The position numbers and the translations under genes were made by a program. The notes below the pieces were generated by a model. That model ran no database searches. It was not told where the DNA came from and was given only the letters and a program-made list of their open reading frames with translations. From positions 25,434,945 through 25,498,944 of the forward strand of contig OY294049.1 of assembly GCA_958510825.1 (NCBI GenBank): a stretch of DNA of 64,000 bases, in the 5' to 3' direction. The stretch is from Brachypterus glaber. Lineage: Eukaryota; Arthropoda; Insecta; Coleoptera; Kateretidae. Of this stretch, positions 1 to 11,778 are shown piece after piece. How positions within the stretch are numbered: the stretch's first letter is position 1; every line of letters begins with the position of its first letter.

Positions 1-39
1 GAAAATAACGTTTTTTGAGCTGGCCAATTATCAGTAGAA

Positions 40-235
40 AAGGCCAAAAACACATATTGGAATTGGAAAACCAATCGGATGAGGTGCTATTTTGACCTCT
101 AATTTGGATTCAGCGCCTCAAAATACATATAAATACAACGGCCTCTGAATCTCTCTTAATCCGAATTTGAGGCCAAGATAGCACCTCATCTGATCAGTTT
201 TGGATGGTCTCCTAAAAATTTCGGACCTTTTTTTC
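40..235. repeat. Palindromic MITE-like repeat
   Basis: Two arms near 73-130 and 165-215 are inverted versions of each other around GAGGTGCTATTTTGACCTC and AGATAGCACCTCATC. Each arm carries the GGATTCAGCGCCTC / AATCCGAATTTGAGG module that recurs at 2740-2800, 4900, 6540 and 50770-50940. No coding content. The outer ends are not defined because the window starts here. Confidence 0.55.
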
Positions 236-621
236 TTTCTATGTGGCTGTATTGTTATTATAGTTAAAGTTGTATTGTACATGTTTCGACTATATTAGCT
301 GTATTCATCAGCGTAAAATAAAACACTTAAAAACGGTTTATTTAACAAACAAAAAACGTTTAAACGGTTTAAAATAAATAATTTAATTAAAAAAAAAACA
401 GCCGACTGATTAACTAAAAAGTATAAAACAAGAATAATGTGAAATAAAATTGTATAATAATGTCGCAGTCGGAGGCCAATCGTAAATGAAATGATACAAA
501 TCTTCAAATTCAATTCAAATATACAAATGCTTTAATAATATGAAGACAGAAGAGGCCTCCGACTGCGATGGACTACATAATTTTATTTCACATGATTTTT
601 ATTTTATACTTTTTAGTTAAT

Positions 622-1088
622 CAGTCTGGTGTTCTTAAGAATATGAAATTACATTTCATTTTGAATTAAACCATGTATTATAAGTAGTATCTTATTCTTT
701 TAAGGGGCTTCCAATAACAATTATTATTTAGTAATAATAATATCCCACCAGGTTTTGGACGGGCTATATCTCCGTTATTTAAAAAGATAAAAAAGTTTTT
801 AAAAAAATAAATTAAATTGGAGTCAAAGTAGAATTTACTGACATATGCAAAACTACCCCTTATTAACATACCCTCTGAGAACCACCTCCAACTTGTTTTT
901 TAAATGGCACTCCCCTATTTTACTAAATAATATGAAAGCACATTTCATTTTTAATTTAAACAGAAAATTTTCCAAAAACTTACGTTAAATTGTACCCAAA
1001 AGAAAACTGATTAATATATCCAAAACCAACTCATAATAACCCACTCTCCTGGAACTACCCGCAACTTTGTTTTAAATATCACCCTTCT

Positions 1089-1136
<48 letters not shown>

Positions 1137-1693
1137 TGTTATTTAGAGCGCCTTAAAATCTAAGATACCACTTATAATAAATGGTTGAATTCAGAATAAA
1201 GTGCAGTTTCATAGTCTTTAATAAGAATTGGGGGGTGCTATTTGAAAAACAGAAGTTGGGCGTAGTTTCAAGGGAGTGGGTAAGCAAGGCTTGGTTTTGA
1301 ATAAGTCGGTAAAATCTTCTTTGGCTTTGATTTAATGCTATTTTTTGCAAATTGTAATACCTTTTCAAATAACGGAGTTAAGCTATATCAAGGTCTTGGT
1401 GGGACACCCAGTATAGTGAACGGATGGACCGTTTTGAAAAAAAAAATTGATAGAGTGCTAAAGTACCATAGTACCACTGTGCCAAGTTTGGTCAAAATCC
1501 GAGACATCGAGGGCAAACCGAGTATGTTAGCGTGAAATATCAAAGATATTTTCTAAAAAACACATTTTTTTCAAAAACGGCTCTAACGATTTTTAAAATG
1601 TTGGTCTTATTTTTTTAATTAGAGATAAAAAATTCCAAAAAGAAAAAAAAATGGAAGTTGTCATGTCATTTAAGTTCTTCTAGAACACCGTGA
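622..1693. repeat. TIR repeat, copy A of a family also inside 9176-11068
   Basis: Starts CTGGTGTTCTTAAGAA and ends TTCTTCTAGAACACCG, so the two ends are roughly inverted. The body is near-identical to about 9565-10710 (shared GGGGCTTCCAATAACA, GACGGGCTATATCTCCG, GGGACACCCAGTATAGTGAA). Inside, CTCCGTTATTTAAAAA near 769 and CAAATAACGGAGTTAAG near 1367 face each other. Reading frames here are short and unconvincing, so this looks like a non-autonomous element. Confidence 0.6.
1089..1136. repeat. (TAA)n microsatellite
   Basis: About 16 uninterrupted TAA units. The matching place in the second copy of the host repeat (about 10201-10216) has only two or three units, so the tract expanded after the copies diverged. 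Confidence 0.95.
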
Positions 1694-1893
1694 AGATGAT
1701 CGAACTAAATCTACTCAGACAGGCGGCGTGCGTAAGGCAGGATGCGTGCAAGTCAGATTCAGAATAGCCCATCCAAGTCAATCGTCGTTTAAGTTGGGAT
1801 TTTGGAGTTTATTATGTTTAAAAATGTTTTTTGGTCGAAAAAATCTGAAGGTATTTGAAGGTTATAAGAGTTGCATTTTTTAAAAACTTCTTT

Positions 1894-2112
1894 ACTATGA
1901 TCTGTTTCATTAAGCAAGATAGTAAATTAAAAATCGCACAGTGAATATTTTTAAAACAGATTCGAATATTGGATGTGCGAATATACTGCGTAGTTTATTT
2001 TATAAAACATACCTATATTCTATACACAAACATATACTATTCAAACCTGTTGTAGAAATATTTAAAGTGCGATTTTTAATTTTCTATCTTGCTTGAAAAA
2101 ACAGAACATAGT
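1894..2112. repeat. ~219-bp palindromic MITE, copy 1
   Basis: Left end ACTATGATCTGTTTCAT and right end GAACATAGT are inverted. Both arms contain AAAATCGCACAGT-like and AGCAAGATAGTAAATTA-like blocks in opposite orientation. A second copy lies at 13739-13959 with its centre flipped. No open frame. Confidence 0.75.
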
Positions 2113-2692
2113 ACATTTTATTAAAAAGAGATTTTTTTTATTTTTTGGTCCTCTTGCTCATATGAGACAAATAAAGTAAAGTTATCATAAAATTACTATT
2201 TCCACATGTTTATCTAAAACAAAATATTTATTAAACTCTTTTAATCAAATAAAACTTTCAGAATATTTTTGGTTAAACTAAGTCTAGGATTTTATTATTT
2301 TATTATTTTATCTATAATTTTATATTACAATATTTTAAAGTAATACAGGTCATAATAGTTTAAAATACAAAAAATTCACCGAGAATTACCATATAATATA
2401 ATAAAATGCACATAAAATATTGTTTTACTAAAAATATTGTTGTACCTAATTTGGTAATAAAACATTTTAATGCCCATTTTCTTTTATGATATATTCTATA
2501 TTCATATTGTATTAAAATTATTACCATATGCGCAAAACTGACTGGTTTTAAAACGTTAAAGCAATAAATATTGTAGACTATCAAAATCCTATCCTAGCAT
2601 TTCCAATGGTACGATATATTGGTAAAAACAACTATGTAATTGGGAAATTCTAAACGAAATCGAACAAAAATTAAAGTTTAATTGCAGAGTCA

Positions 2693-2900
2693 CACAAAAA
2701 AAGAGGTGAAGAGTTTTTTCGGACACGATTGTGTTCTTATATGTTTTGAGGCGCTGAATCTGAATTTGAGGTCACAATATCATCTTATCCGATTTGGAGA
2801 CCTCTAAAACCGTTTTTTTTTAGTATGAAAATAAGATTTTTTGAGGTTATGTCTAAAATATACCGGAGATAGTGCTATTTTGACCACACATTCCTATTGC
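2693..2900. repeat. Partial palindromic repeat, relative of 40-235
   Basis: Contains TTTTGAGGCGCTGAATCTG and GAGGTCACAATATCATC, matching one arm of the repeat at the window start, then a second degenerate GATAGTGCTATTTTGACC. The sequence between 2113 and 2690 is AT-rich with nothing I recognise. Confidence 0.4.
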
Positions 2901-3055
2901 CTGTATTAAAATAGCTTAAAGCGGTAAGGTATAGCTTAGAATTCTAGGATACTTTCCATTCCGCTAGATGAGCTGCACCTACAGCTGTGAACTAAGTTTA
3001 TAGTAAGCCACCTTACTACTTTAGATGTTCTTTTCGAAATTTGTACTTAACCTAA

Positions 3056-3254
3056 CTTCCAGAAGACCAAGCTGCTTATCACTCCCTTCCCCCACAGGAA
3101 ACGTATTTATGATTTTCGGGGAGTAGAACAACTGATAAAACAACGCTTAGAATATGACGCATAGTGTTGAAACCAATAGGGTACGATCACAGCCTCAGAC
3201 TTGTTCTATCAGTTGTTCTACTCCCCAAAAATTAAGAATATGTCTTCTGGCCTG
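3056..3254. repeat. ~200-bp hairpin MITE
   Basis: The inner arms at 3112-3136 and 3209-3233 pair at 24 of 25 positions (GGGGAGTAGAACAACTGAT and its complement). The outer ends CCAGAAGAC and GTCTTCTGG also pair. Confidence 0.7.
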
Positions 3255-3438
3255 GTGAATGTGGTCGCGAACATCGGCAGTTCGCCTAAGTTCGTACTCA
3301 CTTGATTTATTTTGAACGTTTGCGTCTGAGCTGCGCCACTTTAGTCTAAAAATGTGACAATTCGTTTGAGCAATTCATTTTTTACATGCAAAATCCGTCC
3401 ATCTATTTTGATTTCATGTTTGGAGTTTATCAAGTTAA

Positions 3439-4305
3439 GCTACGGTTTCCTCCAAAAGTCGCAGTCGCTGACGACTGCGACCGGGTAGCCGAGACGGAGT
3501 CATTAAGACATCTCATTTACTAACTACCCGTCGCCGTTCGTTTGATCGCCGGTCGCTTGACCGCTCCGGTAGCAGACGCACGACTAATTCGTCACGAATT
3601 TGACGGTGAAACAGGTGGTTTTACTTACTTACTTTCCCCAAGGAAAGTCTTGAGTTGGTAAAAAAAATTAGAAAAATTTATATTTCTTTTTTTACGTTTC
3701 CGGACGTTTGATATCCAAAAAATATGATTTCCCTCAAAAAAAATCTGTCTGTCGGTCCGGAAAATTTGTGACCACGATAACTCAAGAACGCTTCGGGTTA
3801 AAGACTTCAGATTTGGATCATACGTTGATTATCCAAAGTTCTAGGCTGGGATTGTTTTTGGTAAAAACCGGATTGGGATAAGGGGGTAAAATGGGGCAAA
3901 AACAATTCTTTTCAAAAACATATTTTTTAAATAATTTTTCGTTTTACGAAAAAGGAAACTTAAAAAAAAATTTTTTGAAAAACTTTTTTGAATCTTTTTT
4001 TTGAAATTTTATTTTTTTTATTTTGTTTTGTTTTTGATTTTAATGAACCTAGGGCTATAGGGGAAGTATTATTTTGTTGGCAGCAGTATTTTCTTAATCA
4101 TGTAATGTTAATAAGAAGAGGAGTTTCTCTTCTTCCGCTTGATAATTCAGCAACAATAGAAGAACCGACTTTTTAAAGATATTCATACTGATTGAAAGGC
4201 ATAAACTCGCAAGCAAAAAAAAAACAGCTGTTTATAAAATGGCCAGATAACAGAATGGCGACTGACGACCTGGTCGCGACTGCGACTTTTGGAGGAAACT
4301 ATAGC
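3439..4305. mobile_element. TTAA-flanked element with ~29-bp inverted ends
   Basis: Bounded by TTAA at 3435-3438 and 4306-4309. The left end GCTACGGTTTCCTCCAAAAG and the complement of the right end GCTATAGTTTCCTCCAAAAG differ at two positions over 29 bases. TTAA targets are known for piggyBac-class transposons; the class here is inferred from the target only, as no transposase is present. The body holds a copy of the GACCGACAG/ACGATAACTC repeat (3630-4180). Confidence 0.55.
3630..4180 (+). repeat. Unclassified repeat R1 (ACGATAACTCAAGAACG family)
   Basis: Runs from ACTTTCCCCAAGGAAAGT through CTGTCTGTCGGTCCGG, GACCACGATAACTCAAGAAC and GGGATTGTTTTTGGTAAAAA to a T-rich tail and an AGGGGAAGTATTATTTTG block. 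The same order of blocks is present inverted at 31015-31470. It has no coding capacity beyond a 62-codon frame made of low-complexity sequence. Confidence 0.6.
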
Positions 4306-4309
4306 TTAA

Positions 4310-4375
4310 GCGTTTGAAACTTACTTCGTCACGGCAAAAGCGTGTGTTCGAGTCCCCGCGGTGGAAGACAAGTTA
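4310..4375 (+). repeat. Possible tRNA-derived fragment with B box
   Basis: GTTCGAGTCC at 4346-4355 is a perfect pol III B box. The sequence after it, CCCGCGGTGG, resembles the end of a tRNA T arm. No convincing A box or cloverleaf is seen, because the TTAA element ends immediately upstream. It could be the remnant of a SINE unrelated to the one at 11448, or chance. Confidence 0.25.
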
Positions 4376-4839
4376 TTTAATTCATGCGATATAGCAGTAA
4401 GATTTGTCTCTGGCTGTACATTATGGCTGCTCTCTTTGTGGCATGGAGCACTTAGCCGACTATACAGTAAGGATGTTCTCTTTGCGGTGTTATCTTGAAT
4501 TGTTAAATTTTATTCTACTTGCATTAGATTGAACTAGTTGGCAAAATAAGAGCTTGTTCAATTTCTATAAAAATAATAGGTGAACAAAAATTGTATCTGT
4601 GCGTTACAAACAGTGGTTCGGAAGTCACTATACGCCGGTGGTCCACAGAAGGTAGTATGCACAATGGGCATTTGGCCTGCGTGCAAGTGATATTATCATG
4701 CATTACTGTGGTAATGTAACTTTGCCAACTTTTAGGTTAGACTTTTAACAGTAAATCTCCCCTTACTTTGGACTTTTAAGAACCTTAAAAGTTTTGTATA
4801 AAAATAGACCAACATTTTTTTTTCCATTTTCTTTATTTA

Positions 4840-6468
4840 CACAGGCACACCAAAAAAACAAAAAGGTTTCTGGAGTCTAGACAAACATTTCTATACGTTG
4901 TTGAGGTCGCTGAATCCGAATCTGGGGTTGGTTGGACTAGGTCAGGTCGCATTGCGTTGGTAATCTCAAAAAGGTGATGAAATGTGATTTAACCAACACT
5001 TTTTTCAGGTTAGCAACGAAATGTGACCTCAACTAGTCAAATCAACCCCCAAATTCAGATTCAGCAAGTCCAAAAACGTATAGATATTAGGGTGGGTCAA
5101 AAAAATCGACTATTTTTTTTTTACTTTATATAAAAATCGGTTGCTAGACACTTCTAGAAAATTCTCACCAAATATGAGCTCTTAATTTTGATAAAAAGGT
5201 TCTCCTCTTTACAATTTTCCATTTTTTCCTTAGTATTAGAAACAAAAATTCATATCTCTTTGACAACTGTTCGTTAAAAAGTATCTCTCCTCATATTCTT
5301 GTAGGAAATCGAACGCTCTACAAAAAAGGTCTCTTATAATTTTTTCGTAAACCTCACCGTTTAACAGATATCAAAGGTTAAAGTTTGATTATTTTAAGAG
5401 ACATTTCTGTTTTGCTTTTGAATTTTATAACTCGCTTACAAAAAATTGTTATGAATTGCTCAATTCATAGATTTGTAGGAAATTAACTGCTCTACAAAAA
5501 TGGTTTCTTATGATTTTTCGATTAAATTAAGCTGATGAATAATTCGAAAAATTATAATTTAATTTATGAGTTTCACGAAAATTTATACAAATTTGAGTTT
5601 CTATCGTAAGAGTAACTCTTATAGAAGTTTCCCTTTCGAAAATTTATTTGAAACTTTTTTATTTTAATAATATTTTCATAAAATTTATCTTTGTAATAAC
5701 TTATTATTTTATTATTATTTTTTTCAAAATTTAATAAATCATTGACTCTTAGAGTTAGAAATAATGCACTATTTTTTTTTTCAATATAACCAAACATACG
5801 TAGGTCTAAAAAAAAAAACGAAACAAATAGTTTAAAACATTTCTCTTTTCATAGGAACTCAAATTTGTATAAATACTCATAAATTAAATTGAAATTTTTC
5901 GAATTATTCATCAAAAACTATTAAAATTAGTATACATTGAAGTTTGACGATGAATATCTTTTAAACGCCTAATTTAATCGACAAATCATAAGAGACCATT
6001 TTTGTAGAGCAGTTAATTTCTTACAAAGTTATGAATTGAGCAATTCATAACAATTTTTTGTAAGCGAGTTCTAAAATTCATAAGCAAAACAGAAATGTCT
6101 CTTAAAATAATCAAACTTTAACCTTTGATATCTTTTAAACGGTGAGGTTTACGAAAAAATTGGAAGAGACCTTATTTGTAGAGCGTTCGATTTCCTACAA
6201 GAATATAAGAATAGATACTTTTTAACGAACAGTTGTCAAAGAAATATGAATTTTTGTTTCTAATACTGAGGAAAAAATGGAAAATTGTAAAGCGGAGAAC
6301 CTTTTTATCAAAATTAAGAGCTCATATTTGGTGAGAATTTTCTAGAGGTGTCTAGCAACCGATTTTTCAGAGTATAAAGTAAAAAAATTAGTCGGTTTTT
6401 TTGACCCACCCTAATAGATATGTTTGTCTCGTCTAGGAAACCAGACCATTTTTTTTTGTGTGCCTGTG
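4840..6468. mobile_element. Palindromic MITE split by a hAT-like foldback
   Basis: Ends CACAGGCACACC and TGTGTGCCTGTG are inverted. With the insertion at 5088-6413 removed, the remaining ~303 bp forms one long palindrome whose arms carry GAGGTCGCTGAATCCGAATC and its complement. A related copy follows directly at 6470-6767. Confidence 0.7.
5088..6413. mobile_element. hAT-like foldback element, 1,326 bp
   Basis: Begins TAGGGTGGGTC and ends GACCCACCCTA. It is flanked by an exact 8-bp repeat ATAGATAT (5080-5087 and 6414-6421). The 8-bp duplication and the TAGGG-type end are hAT-superfamily features. The two halves are complementary over about 600 bp each (e.g. AATCGAACGCTCTACAAAAA versus its complement near 6180), so nearly the whole element is a hairpin. 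No transposase frame. Confidence 0.85.
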
Positions 6469-6469
6469 C

Positions 6470-6767
6470 ACATGTACCTACAGGAAAAAACTCGTTTCTG
6501 GGGTCGAAACAAATATTTCTATACGTTTTTGCGGTTGCTAAATCCGAATCTGGGGTTAGTTTGACTCGGTCAGGTCGCATTTCGTTCCTAATCTCAAAAA
6601 GGTGATAAGATGTGTTTCAACTTTTATCACTTTTTTGAGGGTAGCAACGAAATTCGACCTGACCGAGTCAAACCAAACTCAGATTCGATTTCAGCGACCC
6701 CAAACACTTATAGAAATGTTTGTCTCGACCCCAGAAACAGACCTTTTCGTTTTTTTTTGTGCCTGTG
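6470..6767. repeat. Second palindromic MITE copy, adjacent
   Basis: Arms carry GACTCGGTCAGGTCGCATTT and CGACCTGACCGAGTC, with centre near 6620. The right end GTGCCTGTG matches the neighbour's terminus. The small frames on either strand here are palindrome artefacts, which is why both strands read alike. Confidence 0.7.
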
Positions 6768-7251
6768 TTATTTTCTGTTTTTTTTTTTTGGAACCTCTCA
6801 TATATAAAAACGATAGAACCTACATTTGTGTGATATGGGATTTATAACAAACATGTTAAACACAGGCCCGATTTTATCATGATCTATATTTATATAAATA
6901 AACTGAATAGGTACAACATATGTTTATACATACATTTTATAAATAAATAATAATACTACTTTGAAAATCTATTTACTCTTATAACTGTAAATAGTTATTA
7001 TAATACAAAGGCAAAAGGTTAATTTTTGATTGAGGGAATGTTCAAGTATTACGTAACGCAAATTTTGATCATAGTTAAAAAAATCTTTTAAGATTAAAAT
7101 TAAGATTGAGATTAAACTTAGAAGCTTAAGGGGGTCAATTTTTAATAATAACGAAAAAAATAATTGTAAAAATCTAAAGCTTAAGGGGTCCATTTTGAGG
7201 GCTTAAATCTTGTAAATTTCAATAAATAATTATGTTTTTTTGTAAATTTTT
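6768..7251. other. AT-rich stretch, no gene
   Basis: No supported frame. Near 7030 GGGAATGTTCAAGTATTACG matches the end of the Harbinger-like MITE at 23201-23341, so a solo or decayed terminus of that family is present. Confidence 0.4.
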
Positions 7252-7712
7252 AATCTACGACCCTAAAAACCTCTATATACCAATTACTAGTCAGCATGGT
7301 TCATAAATACTAAAATTCGCCATTTTAAATTTTTTAATTTTAGTCAAAAGTTCTTAATCTACGACGCAGAAAATCCCTAGACACCAATTTTGGTTCGAAT
7401 AGGCCATAAATGACACAAATTGTCCACCATACTGGCGCCGCCATATTTAATTTTTTTTAGTTTAACCAAAAAAAATTAATCTACGACACAGAAAACCCCC
7501 AGATACCGATTTTGATTCTAATAGGCAATTAATGACACAAATCGTCCGCCATGTTGGCAGCGCCATTTTAATTTTTTAATTTTGACCAAAAATTCATAAT
7601 CTACGACCCTGAAAACCCCCTGATACGGATTTTGATTTGAATTAACCACAAATGACACAAGCTGTCCGCCATATTGGCGCCGCCATTTTGAATTTTTTAA
7701 TTAATCTCCGCA
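7252..7712. repeat. Tandem array, ~104-122-bp units x4
   Basis: AATCTACGAC starts at about 7252, 7356, 7478 and 7598. Each unit continues through a CCCCCAGATACC-like block, AAATGACACAA, CCGCCATATTGGCGCCGCCA and a T-rich spacer. Units are clearly diverged from each other. Confidence 0.8.
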
Positions 7713-7737
7713 AAGACATTTTTGTCTATAGTTGTAA

Positions 7738-8242
7738 GGGGCTGTCCATATATTACGTAACGCAATTTTTCAAAAAATATAGTATAACATAACCTTAAAA
7801 AAAATTTACACGAGAAAATCACTCAAACTTTAAAAGAATATTCATAATCAATATCACACAGGGAAAAAATACTAGGTACCTCTTTTTACACTGAGTGTCA
7901 CATATAACACGTATATTGTTTATGCACAGGTACACAAAATAGTATACTGTTCTGTGAGTGAGGGCCGTAAGATTTTTTTTTAATATCAATGTCAACAGTT
8001 TTTTTACTGATTATTTAAATATGCATAGTTTCGTCAATTTTTGTGTGAAAAGGGAATTATGGGCCACTAAATAGTAATTTATGTTCAAATAAAAATACAT
8101 CTACCAAGCTTAGGAAATAAACATTAAATTTATTAAATTCCGTTACGTAACGTTTAGCCAGACCCCCCTCCCCCCTGTCACAAACTGTAACAATTTCTCT
8201 GATCCCCCCCCTAGGCGCGTTACGTAATATATGGACAGCCCC
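7738..8242. mobile_element. Harbinger-like MITE, 505 bp
   Basis: The first 26 bases (GGGGCTGTCCATATATTACG...) are perfectly inverted at the right end. The element is flanked by TAA at 7735-7737 and 8243-8245. A 3-bp TWA duplication is characteristic of PIF/Harbinger; family placement is inference. No transposase inside. Confidence 0.75.
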
Positions 8243-8275
8243 TAATAATAAAATATTACAAAAGAGAAATAGTAT

Positions 8276-8380
8276 ATTTCTAACCTAAAATGAAACATTT
8301 CCAACTCGAGAGATGCTATTTGGCCGAGACGTAGCATCTCGAGAGTTGGAAATGTCATTTTCTTATGTGGTTAGAACATA
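8276..8380. repeat. Hairpin repeat, ~105 bp
   Basis: Arms AACATTTCCAACTCGAGAG / ATCTCGAGAGTTGGAAATG surround the loop TTTGGCCGAGACG. Outer sequence TTCTAACC / GGTTAGAA also pairs. The stretch 8381-9170 that follows is AT-rich without a recognised gene. Confidence 0.6.
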
Positions 8381-9175
8381 ATTTTATTCACAAGCATAAA
8401 TAAATAACAAATTACCTAGTAAAATTCAGCATTTTAAATGATTTACAGAAATTTTGCAGATTTCTAAAGTCACTATAAATTTCAACTAAATAATAACTTA
8501 AATAATAAGTGGCTCGTTGCTATTTCTTATTATCAGTCTCGGTATGAACCTTAAAATATATAAATAAATATTATTTCTTATTGTTTTTCGTAGAAATAAA
8601 CAAAAATGTTAGGTTGATTTATTCGCAAACTTTAACTGTTTACAGAGAGGGCGATTGTTTCGCCATCTATGAGGTATAACCAAAAGCTAAAAAACACGTT
8701 AGATATGAATTCATATCTAACCTTGGTTAAAAATGTTTTCATTTTTTTAACTTTTAAAGAAGTAAACAAAAATGATATATTTTGCAACTTTTTATAATGC
8801 ACATAAAGGACGTTTTTCTGAATAAATTCTTTAACTGTAGATATTTTATAATAAAAAATCCATTTAGAAATAAAAAAATAAAAAAATATGACCCTTTAAA
8901 AGTCGATCTTTGACTTAAGGTGCAAAATACTTTGTGTCTTTCGTTATACTCCTCACAGAGCTTAAGAACTAGAAGAGTATTATACGGTAGTTTCGAATTA
9001 TCTAAAATCGCCAAAAAACATCGTACACTCTAAATTTGTCCGTCAATATTTTATTAGTATTAACTGTAATAATTAAAGCAAATTCACCATGTCAGAACGT
9101 GAATTTATAATATTTATTAAAATTAACCTCAATACTGCTTGGTTTAGTAAAATCTCATCTCTTTTCCTGTCGGTA

Positions 9176-11068
9176 CAATAATTTTGTATTAAAATTCATG
9201 CATGTGGTCCAAAAACCCGGCACTTTTACAATATCTCTGATATTTCACGCTAACATACTCGGTTTGCCCTCGATATCTAGGATTTTGACAAAACTTGGCA
9301 TAGTGGTACCACTATAGTACCTAAGCACTCCATCCAAATTTTTTTCAAAACGGTCCATCCGTTCACGATACCGGGTGTCCCACCAATCATGTTCTTGACA
9401 AGTTATATCTCCGTTATTTGAAAAGGTAAACTTTTGTAAAAAATAGCGTTAAATGGGAGCCAAAAAAGATTTTATTGACTTATTCAACCCCCCTCGATTG
9501 CTTACTCACTCCCTTTAAACCACCCTACCCTCTGGTTTTCAAATAACACCTTCCACCCCCATTTTTATCTAAGAATATAAAATTACATTTCATTTTGAAT
9601 TAAACCATGTATTATAAATAGTATTTTATTCTTTTAAGGGGCTTCCAATAACACTTATTATTTAGTAATAATGTCCCAACAGATAGATAGATAGATATAT
9701 ATTTATTAGTTCAAATGTAAATATACATAATTAAATGCCCCTAGGCGTAGAACTAGTCAATAATACAAAGGTAAAACATAATAACTAAGATTAGATAAAC
9801 CTAAGTAAGAACAAAATAATAAACAAGTAAAAAAGTATAATATAACAATTCATTGTAAAGGAAGCAGAATAAAAAAAGCTTAGGTTTTAGACGGGCTATA
9901 TCTCCGTTATTTAAAAAAAAAAATTAAATTGGAGTCAAAGTAGAATTTACTGACATATACAAAACTACACCTTATTAACCCACCCTCTTGGAACCTCCTC
10001 CAACTAGTTTTTTAAATAGCACTTCCCTATTTTACTAAAGAATATAAAAGCACATATCATTTTAAATTTAACCAGGAAAATTTTCCTAAAACTTACGTTA
10101 AATTGTACCCAAAAGAAAATTGATTAATATATTCAAAACTAACTCATAGCAACCCAGTCTCCTGGAACTACTCGCAATTTTGTTTTAAATACCACTCTTT
10201 TATTAATAAATAATAATTGTTATTTAGAGCCCCTTAAAATTTAAGATACCACTTATAATAAATGGTTGAATTCAGAATAAAGTGCACTTTCATAGTCTTT
10301 AATAAGAAGTAGGGGGTGCTATTTGAAAAACAGAAGTTAGGGGTAGATTCAAAATTTTTGCAAATTTTAATACCTTTTCAAATAACGGAGATAAGCTATT
10401 TCAAGAACTTGGTGGGACACCCAGTATAGTGAACGGATGGACAGTTTTGAAAAAATTATGGATGGAGTGCTTAGGTCCCATAGTGGTACCACTATGCCAA
10501 GTTTGGTCAAAATCCGAGACATCGAGGGCAAACCGAGTATGTTAGCGTGAAATATCAGAGATATTTTCTAAAAAACACATTTTTTTCAAATACGGCTCTA
10601 ACGATTTTTAAAATTTTGGTCTTATTTTTTTAATTAGAGCTCGTATAACAAATTCCAAAAAGAAAAAAAAATGGAAGTTGTCATGTAATTTAAAAGTTCT
10701 TCTAGAACACCGTGAGCAGTAAAATTACCAAAATAAAAATTCACATTTTTACAGATAACAGCGAATTTACAGTACTGACTTGTATTTACCACTTTCTTTG
10801 CTGGTAACATATGACCTACTTTATTTGTTGTGAAATTACCATATTTTTATTTACAGTGTACCAGCAAAGAAAGTGGTAAATTTAAATCAGTACTGTAAAT
10901 CCGCTGTTATCTGCAAAAATGTAAATTTTTACCTGTGATTTCACAGTTATTTAAGCAGCGAATTTAATGAGTATTTCAAGCAGTATTACGGGCTCTTGTA
11001 ATTTCGGGACTGTCTGCAAAAGTACCGGGTTTTTGGTCCACATGCATGAGTTTTAAGAAAAATTATTG
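9176..11068. mobile_element. TA-flanked foldback element, ~1.9 kb
   Basis: Flanked by TA (9174-9175 and 11069-11070). The left end CAATAATTTTGTATTAAAAT, followed by CATGCATGTGGTCCAAAAAC, is mirrored at the right end (TTTTTGGTCCACATGCATG). The inner arm 9230-9480 is the complement of about 10330-10560. A second palindrome occupies 10735-10930 around GCAAAGAAAGTGGTAAA. A LINE tail is nested at 9681-9890. TA targets are typical of Tc1/mariner-class transposition; no transposase remains. Confidence 0.7.
9681..9890 (-). mobile_element. LINE 3' end, nested, 5'-truncated
   Basis: Read on the minus strand, it is an AT-rich 3' UTR ending ...ACTAATAAATATATATC followed by a (TATC)n tail, as in Jockey/CR1-type LINEs. 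It interrupts sequence that is continuous in copy A (compare 740-760). No coding part is left. Confidence 0.6.
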
Positions 11069-11074
11069 TAGCAC

Positions 11075-11160
11075 ACTGTAAATAAAAATATGCAAATTTC
11101 ACAGCAAATAAAGTTGGTCATATGTCACCAGCTAGAAAGTGGCCACACTTTATTTACCCA
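11075..11160. repeat. Extra arm copy of the preceding palindrome
   Basis: CACTGTAAATAAAAATATGC and GGTCATATGTCACCAGC repeat the arm seen at 10800-10870, just outside the TA boundary of the foldback. Confidence 0.45.
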
Positions 11161-11447
11161 GAGCTTTTCTCGAAAACTAAAAGAGTTTAAAAAGTGATAA
11201 AAAACGTTTAAGAACAACCTCCTGATTTCAGCTATGTTTGGCAATTTGCTAAAACCAGTTTAAACAATATATCAACATCTAAAAAAAAGTGACCCAAAAT
11301 AAAATCCACCACTACACCCCTCCTACAATTTAGCCCTAACTTTATTTTTTTTAAAGCACCATATAATTTTTGAGTTCTTTTGCATAGACCTTGGGCTTGC
11401 GAATACAATTGTATTAGTTTTGTTTATAGAGTAAATTTATGTGTCTG

Positions 11448-11712
11448 GGAGGCACAACAGTGGGCTAGCGCGTGTACATAGGAAGCCGACTACAGTGAAT
11501 TCGATTCTCACTGACGCTGATTTGCCTTTTTCAGTTAATTAATAACTAAAATTTGGCGAAGGCGATAAGTGAAACGGACACTCCCTATAAACTGATTCGA
11601 AAGTCATTTAAAGCTGGTGGTTCCCTCTACTACTAGCCCACACAAGTCCTGGACTTAGGGGATGCTTAAGTAAGTAGAACAATAAGAGGTTAAACAAACA
11701 AAACAAACAATG
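11448..11712 (+). mobile_element. tRNA-derived SINE, near full length
   Basis: The head GGGAGGCACAACAGTGGGCT, then AGCGCG, gives a pol III A-box region; TTCGATTCTC is a B box. The body continues GATTTGCCTTTTTCAG, GGCGAAGGCGATAAG, GGTGGTTCCCTCTACTAC and CAAGTCCTGGACTTAGGGGA, ending in an AAAC-rich tail. Three other loci in the window share parts: head at 35467, body at 36797 (minus), head plus early body at 46683 (minus). As non-coding RNA it would rely on a LINE for mobility; the partner is unknown. Confidence 0.8.
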
Positions 11713-11778
11713 GTAGACATTGGTTTATATGAAAAAGTTTCTTAATCCTTAATCTCAAATTTTTAAAGTTAATAATCT

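Noticed and set aside
6314..6847. Overlapping frames on both strands with similar peptides
   Set aside because: The two strands read alike because the sequence is a palindromic MITE; not a gene pair.
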